Assembly: GCF_000717185.1 (NCBI RefSeq)
Contig: NZ_JNYE01000130.1
Span: 1-17,411, forward strand
Direction of reading: 5' to 3'
Length of the DNA stretch: 17,411 nt
Source: Kitasatospora phosalacinea
Lineage (GTDB): Bacteria; Actinomycetota; Actinomycetes; Streptomycetales; Streptomycetaceae
The position numbers were made by a program, and so were the translations under genes. Below the pieces are notes generated by a model, which did not search any database, was not told the DNA's origin, and was given only the letters and a program-made list of their open reading frames with translations. Positions 6,823-13,878 of the stretch are shown piece by piece (positions within the stretch are counted from its first letter, which is position 1; each line of letters starts with the position of its first letter).

Positions 6823-7783
6823 CGCTCAGCAGGGCGTCCTCGATGAGTCGGCGGCTGGCCCGGTAGCCGGGAGCGCGCATCAGGACGTTGTCGACGAGGT
6901 CGTCGAGGTCGACGTAGTTGGGGTCGGTGACCTCCTCGATGCCTGTCAGGGGGCCGCGGTGGAAGAACGCCTGCCACCCGACCTCGTTGTAGATAACGTC
7001 GGGCACTGGGTACTTGCTCTTGGCGAACCCGAGGCGGACCAGGGTGTTCACCGGGACGGCGAGGGGGTGCTTCGAGGTGATCACCCGGATGCCCACCGGC
7101 AGGTCTCGGGCGTCGGCCAGGTCCAGGAGCACCTGCAGTTGCTCGATCAGGACCTCGGGCTGGCCGAAGTGCGCGTAGAGGGCGGACTGCGCGATGAAGA
7201 AGCGGGCGGTGGGCCGGTCGGTGACCAGCCGCTCGGCGAACCGGCGGCTGCGCTCGTCGCGGACGCCGGCGACTACGCCTTCCATCCCGGCGTCGCGCAG
7301 GCTGGCGGACAGGGTGCGGGCGGTGACGAGCCTGCAGTACGCCCTGGTCTGGAGCTGGCCGGGGATCGTGTTGCAGTCCACCACGAACTGCTCGGTAGCC
7401 GACTGCTCAAGCGAGGTGAGCCGGAGCATCGAGTCGGGCACCGCCTCGCGGTGGCCGCTGCGGAACTTCGAGGCCCAGCCCTCCTTCGAGGCGGCGAATG
7501 CCAGCGCCACCAGCTCGTCGTGGCGGGGGCCTTCCGGGACTCCGAGGGCCTTGAGCAGCGCGGGCATGGTGCGGGGCTTGTCCACCCGGACCTCGCCCCC
7601 TTCGAGGCGGCTGTAGACCGACTTGCTGACCAGCTTCCCTGCCTCCGCCACCACTTGGGCCTGGGTACGGGGGCCGCGCTCGGCCTTCAGGTGCGCGCCC
7701 AGGACCATCGCGGGCACCGCCCAGGGCTCGGGTTCTGCGACAGAGCCACCCCCGCCACCCGAAATAGACATACCAATGACCAC
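6806..7783 (-). CDS. XRE-family regulator with DUF5753 domain (WhiJ-like), 325 aa
   Basis: A cytoplasmic DNA-binding regulator. The helix-turn-helix lies at about residues 26-80 (VLGAHLKAERGPRTQAQVVAEAG, then VSKSVYSRLEGGEVRV). The DUF5753 region follows from about residue 115 to 285, including VVDCNTIPGQLQTRAYCRLV and the FFIAQSALYAHFG segment. Proteins of this build normally act with a small DUF397 protein and sit near DUF574 methyltransferases, as here. I kept GTG 7783, which has GGGGGG four bases upstream; ATG 7771 has no good ribosome-binding site. The Gly-rich N-terminus is probably unstructured. The stop codon lies in the loop of the terminator hairpin. The DUF397 gene is upstream on the same strand with a 112-bp gap. 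Binding to the 5890-5906 palindrome is a guess. Confidence 0.88.
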   Translation of the reverse strand: MVIGMSISGGGGGSVAEPEPWAVPAMVLGAHLKAERGPRTQAQVVAEAGKLVSKSVYSRLEGGEVRVDKPRTMPALLKALGVPEGPRHDELVALAFAASKEGWASKFRSGHREAVPDSMLRLTSLEQSATEQFVVDCNTIPGQLQTRAYCRLVTARTLSASLRDAGMEGVVAGVRDERSRRFAERLVTDRPTARFFIAQSALYAHFGQPEVLIEQLQVLLDLADARDLPVGIRVITSKHPLAVPVNTLVRLGFAKSKYPVPDVIYNEVGWQAFFHRGPLTGIEEVTDPNYVDLDDLVDNVLMRAPGYRASRRLIEDALLSAQLRL

Positions 7784-7876
7784 GGGACCCCCCGGTGACT
7801 TACCTCAACCGATGAACCAACCGGATGAGTTTTGCACGAGAGGGCCCCGGTCGTCACATCAATCAGCTAAGAAGTG

Positions 7877-7891
7877 AACCCCGGTCGGGTT
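7877..7891 (-). terminator. Small hairpin after the DUF397 gene
   Basis: In minus-strand sense AACCC, loop GACCG, GGGTT, starting four bases after the DUF397 stop codon. The stem has only five pairs and no T tract, so it is a weak terminator or a pause site between the two minus-strand genes. The rest of the gap to the XRE gene contains two CGGTTG copies 12 bp apart (about 7810-7830), possibly an operator. Confidence 0.3.
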
Positions 7892-7895
7892 GTGA

Positions 7896-8132
7896 TCAAA
7901 CAGCCAGGTGATCGAATTCTCCGTTTCGGACGCCGTCCATCATGGCATCCATCTCCGCGGGCGTGAAAACGAGCGCGGGGCCGCCCGGAAACCTGCTGTT
8001 GCGGACGGCGACCTCCCCGTTGTCCAGTCGCCGCATCTCCACGCAGGCCCCGTTCCCGTTGCTGCGCTGGGCCTTCTGCCAGTGGCCTCGCCCCTCGACG
8101 GTGTCCGACGCCATGCCGTTGAAGATCTCCAC
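7896..8132 (-). CDS. DUF397 domain protein, 78 aa
   Basis: The C-terminal 60 residues match the DUF397 pattern: HWQKAQRSNGNGACVEM, then EVAVRNSRFPGGPALVFTPAEM, ending GVRNGEFDHLAV. These small proteins accompany WhiJ-like regulators and are thought to modulate their DNA binding. I chose GTG 8132 because AGAGGG lies about six bases upstream. An internal ATG seven residues downstream would also give a normal-length protein, and upstream in-frame ATGs (8180, 8255) would place the palindrome at 8168-8190 inside the gene. Here the DUF397 gene precedes the regulator gene, the reverse of the order I recall as usual. Confidence 0.85.
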   Translation of the reverse strand: MEIFNGMASDTVEGRGHWQKAQRSNGNGACVEMRRLDNGEVAVRNSRFPGGPALVFTPAEMDAMMDGVRNGEFDHLAV

Positions 8133-8167
8133 TGCGATCCCTCTTCCATGATCGAATGACACCTCAA

Positions 8168-8190
8168 TCCCATTGGTCATATCAATGGGA
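8168..8190. promoter_or_regulatory. Operator-like palindrome upstream of DUF397
   Basis: TCCCATTG (8168-8175) and CAATGGGA (8183-8190) are perfect 8-bp arms separated by seven bases. The site lies 36 bp upstream of the chosen DUF397 start, in promoter range. It suggests autoregulation of the DUF397/XRE pair by the XRE protein, an inference from position. Its sequence differs from the palindrome at 5890-5906. Confidence 0.5.
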
Positions 8191-8464
8191 AGCCCCTTTG
8201 GGGGCCTGCGGGATCCCGTGCGGGATTTCGCAGCTGAGCGAGATGAATCATTCACCGTTGCCAGAGGGACATGCCACTACACGACAGGGTGAATCTCGAC
8301 CCGTTTAGCACATCTATGAACGCCGTATGATCTCATGGAAAGGTTATGCCCGGTCCGCGCTCGCTGGAGCCGGCCCTGGCTGGCGTTGCCCCGTCCTGCA
8401 AGCTCCCCTGCATCGAGCCAGGACCGTCGCCGTCCCCGCCGAAGCGGCATGGCGATTCGGGCGG
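8191..8464. other. Intergenic region, AT-richer, no supported gene
   Basis: It holds small hairpin-capable sequence near 8192-8232 (GCCCCTTTGGGGGC and paired CTGCG/CGCAG) and ATTCACC/GGTGAAT arms around 8250-8292. A plus-strand promoter-like pair is present: GTTTAG (8303-8308), 17 bases, TATGAT (8326-8331). No good gene follows it, so its target, if any, is unclear. The minus-strand promoter for DUF397 should lie here, but I could not fix it. Confidence 0.35.
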
Positions 8465-8504
8465 AAAAACCGAGGGCAGCCGGAGCTTGGAGCTCCGGCT
8501 GCCC
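8465..8504 (-). terminator. Intrinsic terminator of the DNA methyltransferase gene
   Basis: A perfect 13-bp stem: GGGCAGCCGGAGC (8474-8486) and GCTCCGGCTGCCC (8492-8504) with a five-base loop. On the minus strand it is followed by TCGG and TTTTT (8469-8465). It starts 43 bases after the methyltransferase stop codon and is oriented for it. Confidence 0.85.
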
Positions 8505-8546
8505 TTGCGCGTCTGCGTCCCTGGGAGCCCGCGGGTGTTCTCAGCA

Positions 8547-9302
8547 TCACGCCTCCGGTCCGGCGAGGACGAAGTCGTCCTGGGTGAGTTCGGCGCGCAG
8601 CCGCTGTTCGGCGATGTCGGCGTAGTGGGGGGAGAGTTCGACGCCGACGAAACTGCGGCCCTCGCGCAGGGCAGCGATGCCGGTAGAACCGGAGCCGGTG
8701 AAGGGGTCGAGGACAGTGCCGCCCTCGGGGCAGATCTTGACCATCTGCTGCATGACCTCCAGCGGCTTCTGGGTGATGTGGACGCGGTCCTTGCGGGGCT
8801 GGGACGCGGTGAAGTGGCCGGGCAGGTAGATCGCCCGGGTCTTGTCGAGGGTGCCCTTGACGCCCCAGAGGGCGAACTCGGCGGACTGCTTGAAGCCGCC
8901 CTTGCGCGGGCGGCTGGCGGGCTTGATCCACGGGATGGTGCCCTGCCACGTCCAGCCGGCCATCTGCAGCGCGTCGCTTGTGGTCGGCTCCTGCCTCCAG
9001 TCCGAGAAGACGACGGCCACCGCGTGCTCGGTGCTGGCCCGGTACGCCTCGGTGAGCAGTTCGGTGAGCCAGGAGCGGTAGGAGCGCTGGTCGCGGTTCT
9101 CGCCCGGGAAGGTCTTGAGGTCGTGGGCGGAGCCACTCGTCACGTACTTGGCGCGGGCGTCGCGGCCGGTGCGCTCGGAGCTGGTGCGGCCGCCCGAGTT
9201 GTACGGGGGGTCGGTGATGACGGCGTTGACGCTCTCGTCGGGGAGGGTCTTCAGGACGGTGAGGGCGTCGCCGCGGTGGAGGGTGAAGCTGTTGCTGGTC
9301 AT
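8547..9302 (-). CDS. Site-specific DNA methyltransferase, beta class, 251 aa
   Basis: Motif IV DPPY is at residues 31-34 and the SAM-binding motif I FTGSG at 201-205 (within DPFTGSGSTGIAA). The catalytic motif therefore precedes the SAM motif, which defines the beta group. DPPY suggests N6-adenine methylation, with N4-cytosine not excluded. VHITQKPLEVMQQMV before motif I and FVGVELSPHYADIAEQRL after it are typical. The start is ATG 9302, giving the usual short N-terminus before motif IV; the ribosome-binding site (GAGAAAGA) is weak. No restriction enzyme gene is adjacent, so it is an orphan, perhaps protecting a mobile element from host restriction. It is divergent from the conjugation operon. 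Confidence 0.93.
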   Translation of the reverse strand: MTSNSFTLHRGDALTVLKTLPDESVNAVITDPPYNSGGRTSSERTGRDARAKYVTSGSAHDLKTFPGENRDQRSYRSWLTELLTEAYRASTEHAVAVVFSDWRQEPTTSDALQMAGWTWQGTIPWIKPASRPRKGGFKQSAEFALWGVKGTLDKTRAIYLPGHFTASQPRKDRVHITQKPLEVMQQMVKICPEGGTVLDPFTGSGSTGIAALREGRSFVGVELSPHYADIAEQRLRAELTQDDFVLAGPEA

Positions 9303-9449
9303 GGCGGTCTTTCTCGGGGCAGGGGTGGGCCCCCGCCCGGCGGTGCCCGGTGGCCGCCGCGGGACGGGGGGATGGCCGGGACGGTAGCCGGGAAGGGCGG
9401 CCGGGCCTAACGGCGGCCGGGGAGGGTTTCGGGCCTGGTGAGGGGTCGT

Positions 9450-9478
9450 TTGGTGCGGCCGGACTTCGGGTCTACTGT
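9450..9478 (+). promoter_or_regulatory. Candidate promoter of the conjugation operon
   Basis: TTGGTG (9450-9455), a 17-base spacer and TACTGT (9473-9478) fit a sigma-70-type promoter of Streptomyces. Transcription would begin near 9485 and give a 5' leader of about 310 bases before the first ribosome-binding site at 9782. It is the best promoter-like pair seen upstream of the operon. Confidence 0.45.
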
Positions 9479-9722
9479 CTCGCCATGCCAACCGGGCCGC
9501 AGGGTCAACTCGGTCCGGGACGGCTCGTGTTGGTCCGTGTTGCCCCGTCCGACGGGGTGCTTCGCGGGCCCGCTCCCCCTCTCTTCCCCCTCGTTCCAGG
9601 AGTCCTCGTGTCCAGGCTGAGATTACGAGCGCGGCCGGCTGCCGCGCACGACCCGAGACCGGCGTCCGGGAGCTGCGAACTCCCTTGACCCGGGCCCGCC
9701 TTGAGAGCGGTTTCACTACCGG

Positions 9723-9764
9723 CGCGGTGCCGGCGACTTCTTCGCACGAGAGGCCGGCACCGCG
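9723..9764 (+). other. Perfect 12-bp hairpin in the operon leader
   Basis: CGCGGTGCCGGC (9723-9734) and GCCGGCACCGCG (9753-9764) are exact reverse complements with an 18-base loop. The stem ends 17 bases before the GAGGAG ribosome-binding site at 9782-9787. It could be an attenuator or terminator (no T tract), or a stabilising or regulatory 5' structure. Confidence 0.6.
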
Positions 9765-9795
9765 TCCTCCTACACACCCCCGAGGAGTTGCTGCG

Positions 9796-9897
9796 ATGCA
9801 GCGCGCCCTGGCACAGCCGTGCCTCCACCCGCCCCGCCTGTCCGCCCCGTCCACCCCGACTGCCCTGGGCGCCTCTTGCGCCCTGCGGCGGCGGTGA
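9796..9897 (+). CDS. 33-codon upstream ORF, coupled to the hydrolase gene
   Basis: ATG 9796 has a strong ribosome-binding site, GAGGAG (9782-9787), with an eight-base gap. The frame is 33 codons, rich in Pro, Ala and Leu, and ends with three CGG codons and TGA at 9895-9897. The stop overlaps the GTG start of the hydrolase gene in GTGA, typical of translational coupling. About nine in ten third positions are G or C, as in real genes here. The hydrolase GTG has no Shine-Dalgarno of its own, so this ORF probably delivers ribosomes to it. The peptide may have no function beyond this. Homology is unknown. Confidence 0.55.
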   Translation: MQRALAQPCLHPPRLSAPSTPTALGASCALRRR

Positions 9898-11072
9898 AGA
9901 AGTCCGCGGGTCTGCTCGTCTCCCTGCTCGCGGCCGGGCCGCTGGCCCTGGCGCTGCCGCTGGTGGTGGTCGCCGCCGGAGGCGCCCAGGCCACCGCCTG
10001 CACCCCGGGCGGTGATCCACAGGTTGTGGACACCGCCGCCGTGGCCGCCCAGGTGAAGTCAATCCTGGACGGTTCCAACCCGCTGGGTGCCCCGGCCGTC
10101 TCCGGGCTGGACAAGCCGGACGAGCAGATCCCCAACGCCAAGACCGTCCAGACCACTGGCGTCGCGATGCACATCCCGGTCCGCGGGCAGGTCGTCGCGC
10201 TGGCGACGGCGCTGCAGGAGAGCGGTCTGCGCAACATCGACTACGGCGACCGGGATTCGCTGGGGTTGTTCCAGCAGCGGCCCTCGCAGGGCTGGGGCTC
10301 GCCGGAGCAGATCATGCAGCCGGTGTACGCCTCGACGAAGTTCTACGAGGCCCTCCAGCAGGTCTCCGGCTGGCAGTCGATGACGATCACCCAGGCCGCG
10401 CAGGCGGTGCAGCGCAGCGGCTACCCGGACGCCTACGCCAAGTGGGAGCCGCTGGCCACGGCGCTCCAGCAGGCCATCGCCCCACTGCTGGCCGACCCCG
10501 GCAGCGGTCCGGCCAGCACGCCGTCCTCGACGCCGGGCGCGAGCCCGTCGCCGAGCACCTCGACCGGCGCTCCCGCACCGACCGACGGCGGCGGGTGCTC
10601 GACCGCGGGCGGCGACGGCAGCGGCTTCGGGACGATCCCGCCGGGCACCCTGCCCGAGGGGTACACGATCCCGGCCGACGCCCCGCCGCAGGTGCAGACC
10701 GCGATCCGCTGGGCACTCGGCCAGCTCGGCACCCCCTACCAGTGGGGCGGCAGCTGCGCGGACTCGCACGGCGCTGACCCGATGGGCCGCTGCGACTGCT
10801 CCTCGCTGATGCAGATGGCCTACAAGGCGGCCGGGGTCACCCTGTCCCGGACCACCTACACGCAGGTCGCCGAGGGCACCGCCATCCCCTTCAACGCGCT
10901 GAAGCCGGGCGATCTGCTGTTCACCACCGGGACGGCCGCCGTGCCCGAGCACGTCGGGATGTTCATCGGCGGCGGACTCGTGGTGCAGGCCCCGCACACC
11001 GGCGACGTGGTCAAAATCTCGACCCTCGCCGAGTGGCAGCCGCAGATTCTCGCGGCCCGCCGGATCGTCTGA
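9894..11072 (+). CDS. Bifunctional cell-wall hydrolase: lysozyme-like domain plus NlpC/P60, 392 aa
   Basis: It is expected to open the peptidoglycan locally for a conjugation channel, the role of VirB1 in Gram-negative systems. Residues 2-33 form a signal peptide or anchor (two Lys, then a long hydrophobic stretch to AQA). A lysozyme-like transglycosylase domain covers about 85-200, with likely catalytic Glu109 in ATALQESGLRN and the family segment SLGLFQQRPSQGWG. A Ser/Pro/Thr-rich linker follows at about 205-235. The C-terminal NlpC/P60 (C40) domain, about 260-392, has Cys302 (DCSSL), His353 (PEHVGMF) and probably His368 (APHTGD). GTG 9894 overlaps the upstream ORF stop. GTG 9819, in the same frame, would add 25 Pro-rich residues before the signal peptide and has no ribosome-binding site. 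First main gene of the operon. Confidence 0.9.
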   Translation: MKKSAGLLVSLLAAGPLALALPLVVVAAGGAQATACTPGGDPQVVDTAAVAAQVKSILDGSNPLGAPAVSGLDKPDEQIPNAKTVQTTGVAMHIPVRGQVVALATALQESGLRNIDYGDRDSLGLFQQRPSQGWGSPEQIMQPVYASTKFYEALQQVSGWQSMTITQAAQAVQRSGYPDAYAKWEPLATALQQAIAPLLADPGSGPASTPSSTPGASPSPSTSTGAPAPTDGGGCSTAGGDGSGFGTIPPGTLPEGYTIPADAPPQVQTAIRWALGQLGTPYQWGGSCADSHGADPMGRCDCSSLMQMAYKAAGVTLSRTTYTQVAEGTAIPFNALKPGDLLFTTGTAAVPEHVGMFIGGGLVVQAPHTGDVVKISTLAEWQPQILAARRIV

Positions 11073-11153
11073 CCGGCGCTTCCCCTCTCCCTCTTCTCTC
11101 CCCCTTCCCTCCGATGCGCCTTCGGCGTGCCCGGATTTCCCCTGGAGTTCCCC

Positions 11154-11462
11154 ATGTACCTCGCCGACAAGGCCATCCAGCTCGCGTACGACCCGGGGAT
11201 CTCCCCCAACGAGGGCGGCCTGCCCGGCCTCTCGGTGCTCAAGCAGGTGGTGGGCTCCATCAACCTGTTCGGCATCATCGCGGTGGTCGGAGCGCTCGCG
11301 GTGAGCGCCGGAGTGTGGGCCTGGGGCCACCACTCCGGTGGCCACCAGGCCGAGGCCAACGGCAAGAAGGGCGTCCTCGTCTCCGCGGGCGCGGCCCTGC
11401 TACTCGGCGCGGCCAACGGCGTCGTCGCGTTCTTCTCTACCCTCGGAACGCAGGTCAAGTAG
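11154..11462 (+). CDS. Small two-helix membrane protein of the conjugation operon (DUF6112-like), 102 aa
   Basis: Two hydrophobic helices, at about residues 38-57 (INLFGIIAVVGALAVSAGVW) and 74-95 (VLVSAGAALLLGAANGVVAF), are joined by a short polar loop with GHHSGGHQAEANGKKG. The size and topology are like VirB2/TrbC pilins. From memory it resembles the actinobacterial DUF6112 family, which sits next to SCO6880-like genes. ATG 11154 has GGAG nine bases upstream. The 81-bp gap after the hydrolase gene is CT-rich. The following gene starts two bases after the stop, so the two are surely co-translated. The pilin-like role is inferred from size, topology and context. Confidence 0.8.
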   Translation: MYLADKAIQLAYDPGISPNEGGLPGLSVLKQVVGSINLFGIIAVVGALAVSAGVWAWGHHSGGHQAEANGKKGVLVSAGAALLLGAANGVVAFFSTLGTQVK

Positions 11463-11464
11463 CC

Positions 11465-12166
11465 GTGCAGAAACGTTCCTTCAACTCCTCTGCTGCCCGC
11501 AGCAAGATGTCCGGCGGCGCCCTCGTGCGCCGCCGGGCGCTGCTGGGCACCGTGGTCTTGGTCGCACTCGTCGCGCTGGCCGGACTGTTCTCCTACCTCA
11601 CCCGGGACCACCGGACTGTGTCCAACCACGCTGCCGCACCGTCGAGTTCTCCCTCCGCTCCGTCTTCCGCCCCGGCGTCGCCTGCTGCGAACGGCCGATC
11701 GGCGGCGCTGCCGGTCCCGCCGGACACCCGCGATCCGATCGCGTTCGGGAAGGCCGTGGCGGTGGCGCTGTGGTCGTACGACACCCGGGCGTACTCGCAG
11801 CCCGAGCTGGTGGCCGCACTGCACCGCTGGCTGACCGGCGAGGAGAAGTACGCGGACGCCGACTCGGTCGAGCGGCAGGTGCCTTCGCCGCTGCTGTGGG
11901 GGCGGATGGCCGACTCCGGGCAGTTCGCCACCGCGGTCGCCGCCGAGGCGCACTTCCCCGAGTCCTTCACCCGGGCGCTGCAGGCCGATCCGGGGGCGAT
12001 CACGCAGGCGTACGTGTACGCGGTGACCGTCTCCGGCAAGCAGTCCATCGCCTGGGACGGCTCGCCGCAGGGCGGCGCGGAGGACCGCTCGGTCACCCTC
12101 GCCGTGCAGTGCCGCCCCGACCGCCCCTGCGTCCTGGTCGGCGTGATGCCGTCCGTGGCGCCCTGA
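11465..12166 (+). CDS. Single-pass membrane protein of the conjugation operon, 233 aa
   Basis: A basic N-terminus is followed by one membrane helix at about residues 25-45 (ALLGTVVLVALVALAGLFSYL), then a Ser/Pro/Ala linker (about 55-80) and a soluble C-terminal domain outside the membrane. The domain contains PIAFGKAVAVALWSYDT, a pattern that also begins VirB8/TcpC-like extracytoplasmic domains, and ends with strands around VTLAVQCRPDRPCVLVGVMP; the two Cys could form a disulfide. Topology and position suggest a VirB8/TcpC-type scaffold, but sequence alone does not prove it. GTG 11465 is two bases after the previous stop; its ribosome-binding site is weak (AGGTC), so coupling is likely. Confidence 0.78.
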   Translation: MQKRSFNSSAARSKMSGGALVRRRALLGTVVLVALVALAGLFSYLTRDHRTVSNHAAAPSSSPSAPSSAPASPAANGRSAALPVPPDTRDPIAFGKAVAVALWSYDTRAYSQPELVAALHRWLTGEEKYADADSVERQVPSPLLWGRMADSGQFATAVAAEAHFPESFTRALQADPGAITQAYVYAVTVSGKQSIAWDGSPQGGAEDRSVTLAVQCRPDRPCVLVGVMPSVAP

Positions 12167-12188
12167 CACCACGAAGGAGGTGCCCCTC

Positions 12189-13700
12189 GTGGGTGTCTGC
12201 GACATCCCCCTGATGGGCCAGGTCTGCAACGTGGTCGACGCGGTCAGCTTCGTGTCGAACCCGGGCAAGTCCATCACCGACGGCATCGGCGCGTGGATCG
12301 CCAAGTCCATGGGCGAGTTGGCCTCCAGCGCCGTCGACCTGGCCTCGCGGGCGGTCGACGAGACCACCGCCATCAACCTCAACGCCCCCTGGTTCAGGGC
12401 CAACTACGAGCTGGTCATGGTCATCGGCCTGATCCTCACCGTGGGCACGTTCTGCGCGCAGCTGGTGCTGGCCGCCTGGCGCCGGGACGAGCGCGCGCTC
12501 GCCCAGGCAGCCTGGGGCACGATGACCGGCGTGCTGTTCAGCTTCGGCGCGATCAGCTTCACCGCCGTGGCCGTCACCGTCGTCGACTCGGTCTCCGCCG
12601 GGCTGTTCAAGGCCGCGGGCACCAGCATCGACGACGCGATCAGGCGCCTGATCAAGGTCTCCGAGCTGGGGGCGATGTTCCAGCTGGGCTGGGCGATCCC
12701 CGCGCTGGTCGCGGTCGGCTGCGCGGTCGGCGCATTCCTCTACTGGGGCGTGATGGTCGCCCGCAAGGTCGGCGTCCTGGTCCTGGTCGTCCTCGCCTCC
12801 TTCGCCGGGGCGGGCGGCGGGTGGGAGGTCGCCAAGCGCTGGCGGCGCGGCTGGATCGAGGCCACCGCCACCCTGGTGGTCTCCAAGCTGCTGATGACGG
12901 TCGTCTTCATCACCGGCGTCGCGGCGATCGGCGAGTCCGATGCCAAGGACGGGCTCGGCGCGCTGTCCGACATGATGGCCGGGACGGTGATCATGGTGCT
13001 GGTGCTGCTGTGCCCGTACGCCGTCTACAAGTTCGTCCACTGGGCGACCGACGGCGGCGGCCACGACGATCTGCACCGCACCGGCATCGCGGGCATGGCG
13101 GTGGCGGCCGGAGCGGCGAAGACCGCCGGAAGCCTCGCCATGCAGGCCGGCGTCGGAGCCCCCGCCCCGCAGGGCCCCGGCCAGGTCCCCGGCACGAGCA
13201 GCGGCGGCAGCACCGGCGGGATCGATCCGACCGGGCGCTTCAGCAAGGAGGGCATCGACGCCGGCCCCGCCCAGCAGCCCACCTCCTTCCGCTTCGGCGA
13301 GGACCCGAATGCCCCCGGCGACCGCGGACGGTCCCTGGTCACCCGACCCGGCCTCCCCGCCCTACTCACCAGCCCCTCCACCGAAGGCAGCGACGAGACG
13401 GCACCGTCGGACGGCGACGAGGCACCGTCGGCCCCGGCCGGAGCGGTTGGCACCAGCCTCGCCATCACGCGCCCGTCCACATCTGCCCCCTCCGCACCCG
13501 TTCCAGCCCCGGCTCCCGCACCGGTCTCCATGCCGACTCCGACTCCCGTATCGGCCCCGGCCTCGGCTCCCGCTCCGGCTTCCGGGCCGACTCCGGGAGG
13601 AACACCGAGCAGCGGACCGTCCCCGGCCGGACCGCCCTCGGCCTCGCCCGATCCGGTCCGGTTCGTCTACCCGCACCAGCCGCCGGCCTCCGGTTCCTGA
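12189..13700 (+). CDS. VirB6/TrbL-like polytopic membrane protein with long disordered tail, 503 aa
   Basis: About six membrane helices are visible: residues about 75-96, 108-132, 165-188, 192-208, 225-245 and 262-283. That fits the channel-forming inner-membrane subunit of type IV secretion systems (VirB6/TrbL/TcpH group). The N-terminal 70 residues are amphipathic with two Cys (4 and 13). From about residue 320 the protein becomes Gly/Pro/Ser/Ala-rich and ends in runs of PAPAPAP, PTPTP and APASAPAPASGP, roughly 180 residues of predicted disorder in the cytoplasm or wall. GTG 12189 has AAGGAGG with an eight-base gap, the best ribosome-binding site of the operon. A strong hairpin follows the stop. 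Confidence 0.88.
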   Translation: MGVCDIPLMGQVCNVVDAVSFVSNPGKSITDGIGAWIAKSMGELASSAVDLASRAVDETTAINLNAPWFRANYELVMVIGLILTVGTFCAQLVLAAWRRDERALAQAAWGTMTGVLFSFGAISFTAVAVTVVDSVSAGLFKAAGTSIDDAIRRLIKVSELGAMFQLGWAIPALVAVGCAVGAFLYWGVMVARKVGVLVLVVLASFAGAGGGWEVAKRWRRGWIEATATLVVSKLLMTVVFITGVAAIGESDAKDGLGALSDMMAGTVIMVLVLLCPYAVYKFVHWATDGGGHDDLHRTGIAGMAVAAGAAKTAGSLAMQAGVGAPAPQGPGQVPGTSSGGSTGGIDPTGRFSKEGIDAGPAQQPTSFRFGEDPNAPGDRGRSLVTRPGLPALLTSPSTEGSDETAPSDGDEAPSAPAGAVGTSLAITRPSTSAPSAPVPAPAPAPVSMPTPTPVSAPASAPAPASGPTPGGTPSSGPSPAGPPSASPDPVRFVYPHQPPASGS

Positions 13701-13713
13701 CCGGAGCACTGTC

Positions 13714-13748
13714 CCGGGGGCGGGCCGAAGTCCTCGGCCCGCCCCCGG
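13714..13748 (+). other. Perfect 15-bp hairpin inside the conjugation operon
   Basis: CCGGGGGCGGGCCGA (13714-13728) and TCGGCCCGCCCCCGG (13734-13748) are exact reverse complements with a five-base loop. It is one of the most stable structures in the window. With no T tract it could be a partial terminator, an mRNA processing or stability element, or an attenuator controlling the ATPase genes downstream. Confidence 0.65.
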
Positions 13749-13776
13749 CCTCACCGACTCGAAGGGATTCTTGGCC

Positions 13777-13878
13777 GTGGCCTCCAGAAGAGCACCCAGC
13801 CCCCGCCCACCTCCCGCTCACCTTCGTCTGGAACCCCGATGTCCTCTACCCCGAAGCCCGGCGCCCCGGCGTCGGTAA
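13777..13878 (+). CDS. Possible 33-codon upstream ORF overlapping the SCO6880-like gene
   Basis: GTG 13777 has AAGGGA (13762-13767) nine bases upstream. The frame is 33 codons, Pro/Arg-rich, ends in three Arg codons and TAA, and overlaps the first 40 bases of the next gene in another frame. Against it: several codons rare in this genome (AGA twice, CTA, TGT) and only just over half of the third positions G or C, so it is probably not a conserved protein. It may be a translated leader. Its interest lies in the parallel with the ORF at 9796-9897. Confidence 0.3.
   Translation: MASRRAPSPRPPPAHLRLEPRCPLPRSPAPRRR

Larger units (their letters stand above)
9303..9795. other. Divergent intergenic region before the conjugation operon
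   Basis: This long gap lies between the minus-strand methyltransferase and the plus-strand operon. It holds a very G-rich stretch on the plus strand at about 9304-9425, a plus-strand promoter candidate (9450-9478) and a 12-bp hairpin (9723-9764). A reading frame from ATG 9485 to 9688 has no ribosome-binding site and odd composition, so it is not called as a gene. Confidence 0.5.

Noticed and set aside
8364..8392. CRISPR-repeat-like sequence, also reading EPALAGVAP
   Set aside because: It matches the repeat at about 20 of 29 bases, but the stem arms do not pair and no second copy lies at 61 bp. Likely chance in GC-rich DNA. A weaker likeness near 4850-4876 was dropped for the same reason.
9485..9688. 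67-codon ORF in the leader of the conjugation operon
   Set aside because: No ribosome-binding site, composition typical of random GC-rich DNA, and it begins about where transcription would start.
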